Notes under the pieces: generated by a model | What the model saw: only the letters and a program-made list of their open reading frames with translations | The model's database searches: none | What the model was told of the DNA's origin: nothing | Assembly (NCBI GenBank): GCA_028564675.1 | Contig: JAOVVO010000308.1 | Location: forward strand, 1 to 64,000 | Reading direction: 5' to 3' | DNA length: 64,000 bases | DNA from: Onchocerca lupi | Lineage: Eukaryota; Nematoda; Chromadorea; Rhabditida; Onchocercidae | Program-made: the position numbers and the translations under genes | In this document: piece after piece, positions 62,652 through 64,000 of the stretch | How the letters are laid out: each line of letters begins with the position of its first letter | Position numbering within the stretch: the stretch's first letter is position 1

Positions 62652-64000
62652 TGCAGCGTGTCATTTGAATCACTATTACATTATTGTTTTTTACGTACCA
62701 CACATCCTGAAATCACGTAAATACGTAAAAATAACGTACAGGAAAAAATAATGCGAAAAAACAAAATTTATGATATGAAATTTAAAAAATTTTACTATCA
62801 TAAATTATATATAATTTAATAAAATTTTAAGATTTCATTTACAATTTTGTATATTTCGTTTAAATTTTAGAAATTTTAAATTAAAATCAAAGAGTATCAA
62901 TTGTTTGCAAACAAAAAAGAAAATTTCTTAATTTATTAATTTGTCACAGTAATTGTTGATTAGAAAGTTCATATTTTATTAGTAAAATTTTGTATAAATT
63001 TTGGAAATATCTGATTTAAATCAAGAATTAATAGTTTTACGTTTTTCGTAAACACGAAGGAAAATTTTACGATTTTTTAATTTGTCAAAATAATTGTTGA
63101 TTAAAAAGTTTGTATTTTATTGCTAACTTCAAGTGATAAATAATTGTAACTAAAGTGAAAAGAAATAAATGTAAAAATTTTTTTATGATTTAAGCTAAAA
63201 ATTTTGGAAACAAAAATAATCGTTTAGTTTCACTTGTGCCATACTACCAGATTTTTGATCAAAAATGTCGAGAAAAATCAAATTACACAAAAATGGAAAT
63301 ATGATTCGAGAATTGGAAATATGAGCAGACAAAAATTTCACGATATAATTTCAAAATGTGTAATAAAAATCAAATGAAAGATTTTTTTTTTTTTCTTTTT
63401 TGCTGAGGAATTTTTTAGAATAAAGTATCGAGAGTGGATAAATGTTAAATCTTCTATTATCTGATTTCTCGAGACTCTCAAGACTATTAAATCAGCATTT
63501 TTGTCATTAATCTCTTTCTCGATTTACAAAAAAACAAAACCAATATGCACCATTATATCATTTCAAGGAATGTAATTTATTTTACGATCAGATGAAAGAA
63601 GCATTTTGAAAAAAAAAAAAAAAAAAAGGAAGAAAGGAAGATAGCGCTAATTGGTTTAAAAGAATTATTCACACAAATCAATATGCTAGCAAACTTGTGT
63701 AAATGTTAAGAAGACTATCAGTGCTTTTCATTAGATTTTTTGTAGGATTAAACAAATTTTTTATTTAATTCAACAAATTATTTAATATGAAAATTTTTCA
63801 TATAACAAATGAAAAAAAGCAAAATGTTAACCAAAAAAAATTTTAAATAAATTGTATGAAGGATTTTGTATAAAAATTATTCAAAATATTTTGGAATGTA
63901 AACAAAAGAAAAGAATATATGAACAGAGAAGAAAAATAAACATCTTTTTTGATATGTATATGTAAAGAAACATGAAATTTTCAATAATATTTTTATTGTG
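62652..64000. other. Upstream region of the lev-10 gene
   Basis: A TTTCAG acceptor at 62707 marks the start of the first coding exon's leader, so a leader exon or SL trans-splicing is expected. ACGT-core words cluster at about 62690-62745. The remainder is AT-rich with no recognisable gene. Confidence 0.5.

Noticed and set aside
1..64000. tRNA, rRNA, Wolbachia or mitochondrial insertions
   Set aside because: I scanned by eye for T-loop-like GTTCGAATC words, rRNA-like and bacterial-style gene stretches and found none convincing; a covariance-model scan would be needed to exclude tRNAs.

Overview
The window is nuclear DNA of a nematode, most probably a spirurid (filarial-type) parasite. It is strongly AT-rich, carries many homopolymer A/T tracts, has multi-exon genes with GT...AG introns of roughly 60 to 4,400 bases, and has 3' splice sites of the TTTCAG/TTTTAG type. 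The best support is a nematode-type lev-10 gene with an eat-18-like gene inside its first intron. I see no bacterial, viral, mitochondrial or Wolbachia-like segment, no tRNA or rRNA gene and no CRISPR array. Family calls come from reading translations and comparing them with proteins I remember; no database search was run.

Layout from left to right. 1-2160 (-): 5' part of a secreted proline-rich protein with a ten-residue repeat, running off the left edge. 2.2-9.9 kb: gene-poor AT-rich DNA with a hairpin-forming repeat block (9061-9367) and an AAC/AAT low-complexity block (9402-9735). 10183-11064 (+): intronless SIRT4-like sirtuin. 12160-14415 (-): neuroguidin (Sas10/C1D family). 15820-17029 (-): C/EBP-gamma-type bZIP factor. 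17736-19674 (+): VCP-lysine-methyltransferase-like enzyme, divergent from the bZIP gene. 21140-26718 (+): leukotriene-A4-hydrolase-family aminopeptidase. 27075-31736 (-): tRNA-dihydrouridine synthase 2, convergent with it. 34438-41971 (-): RanBPM (RANBP9/10) scaffold. 42-45.4 kb: repeat-bearing intergenic DNA. 45453-62651 (-): LEV-10-like receptor-clustering protein (signal peptide, five CUB domains, LDLa, one membrane segment) in 23 exons, with the eat-18-like gene at 58747-58959 nested on the same strand.

Intron phases match at every modelled junction and reconstructed lengths are close to the families: DUS2-like 439 aa, LTA4H-like 603, VCPKMT-like 227, neuroguidin 304, RanBPM 700, LEV-10 935. 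These are housekeeping genes (tRNA modification, ribosome biogenesis, protein methylation, peptide trimming) next to a cholinergic pair: LEV-10 clusters levamisole-type acetylcholine receptors at muscle synapses, and EAT-18 is an auxiliary subunit for pharyngeal acetylcholine receptors.

The most interesting points are the lev-10/eat-18 nested arrangement, a sirtuin that has lost one of its four zinc cysteines, an LTA4H-family enzyme with Glu where human LTA4H has Asp375, an in-frame intronic reading frame with a membrane-like stretch in RanBPM, a pair of LTR-like dispersed repeats in introns of two genes, and a GC-shifted island near 33.3 kb that I cannot explain.
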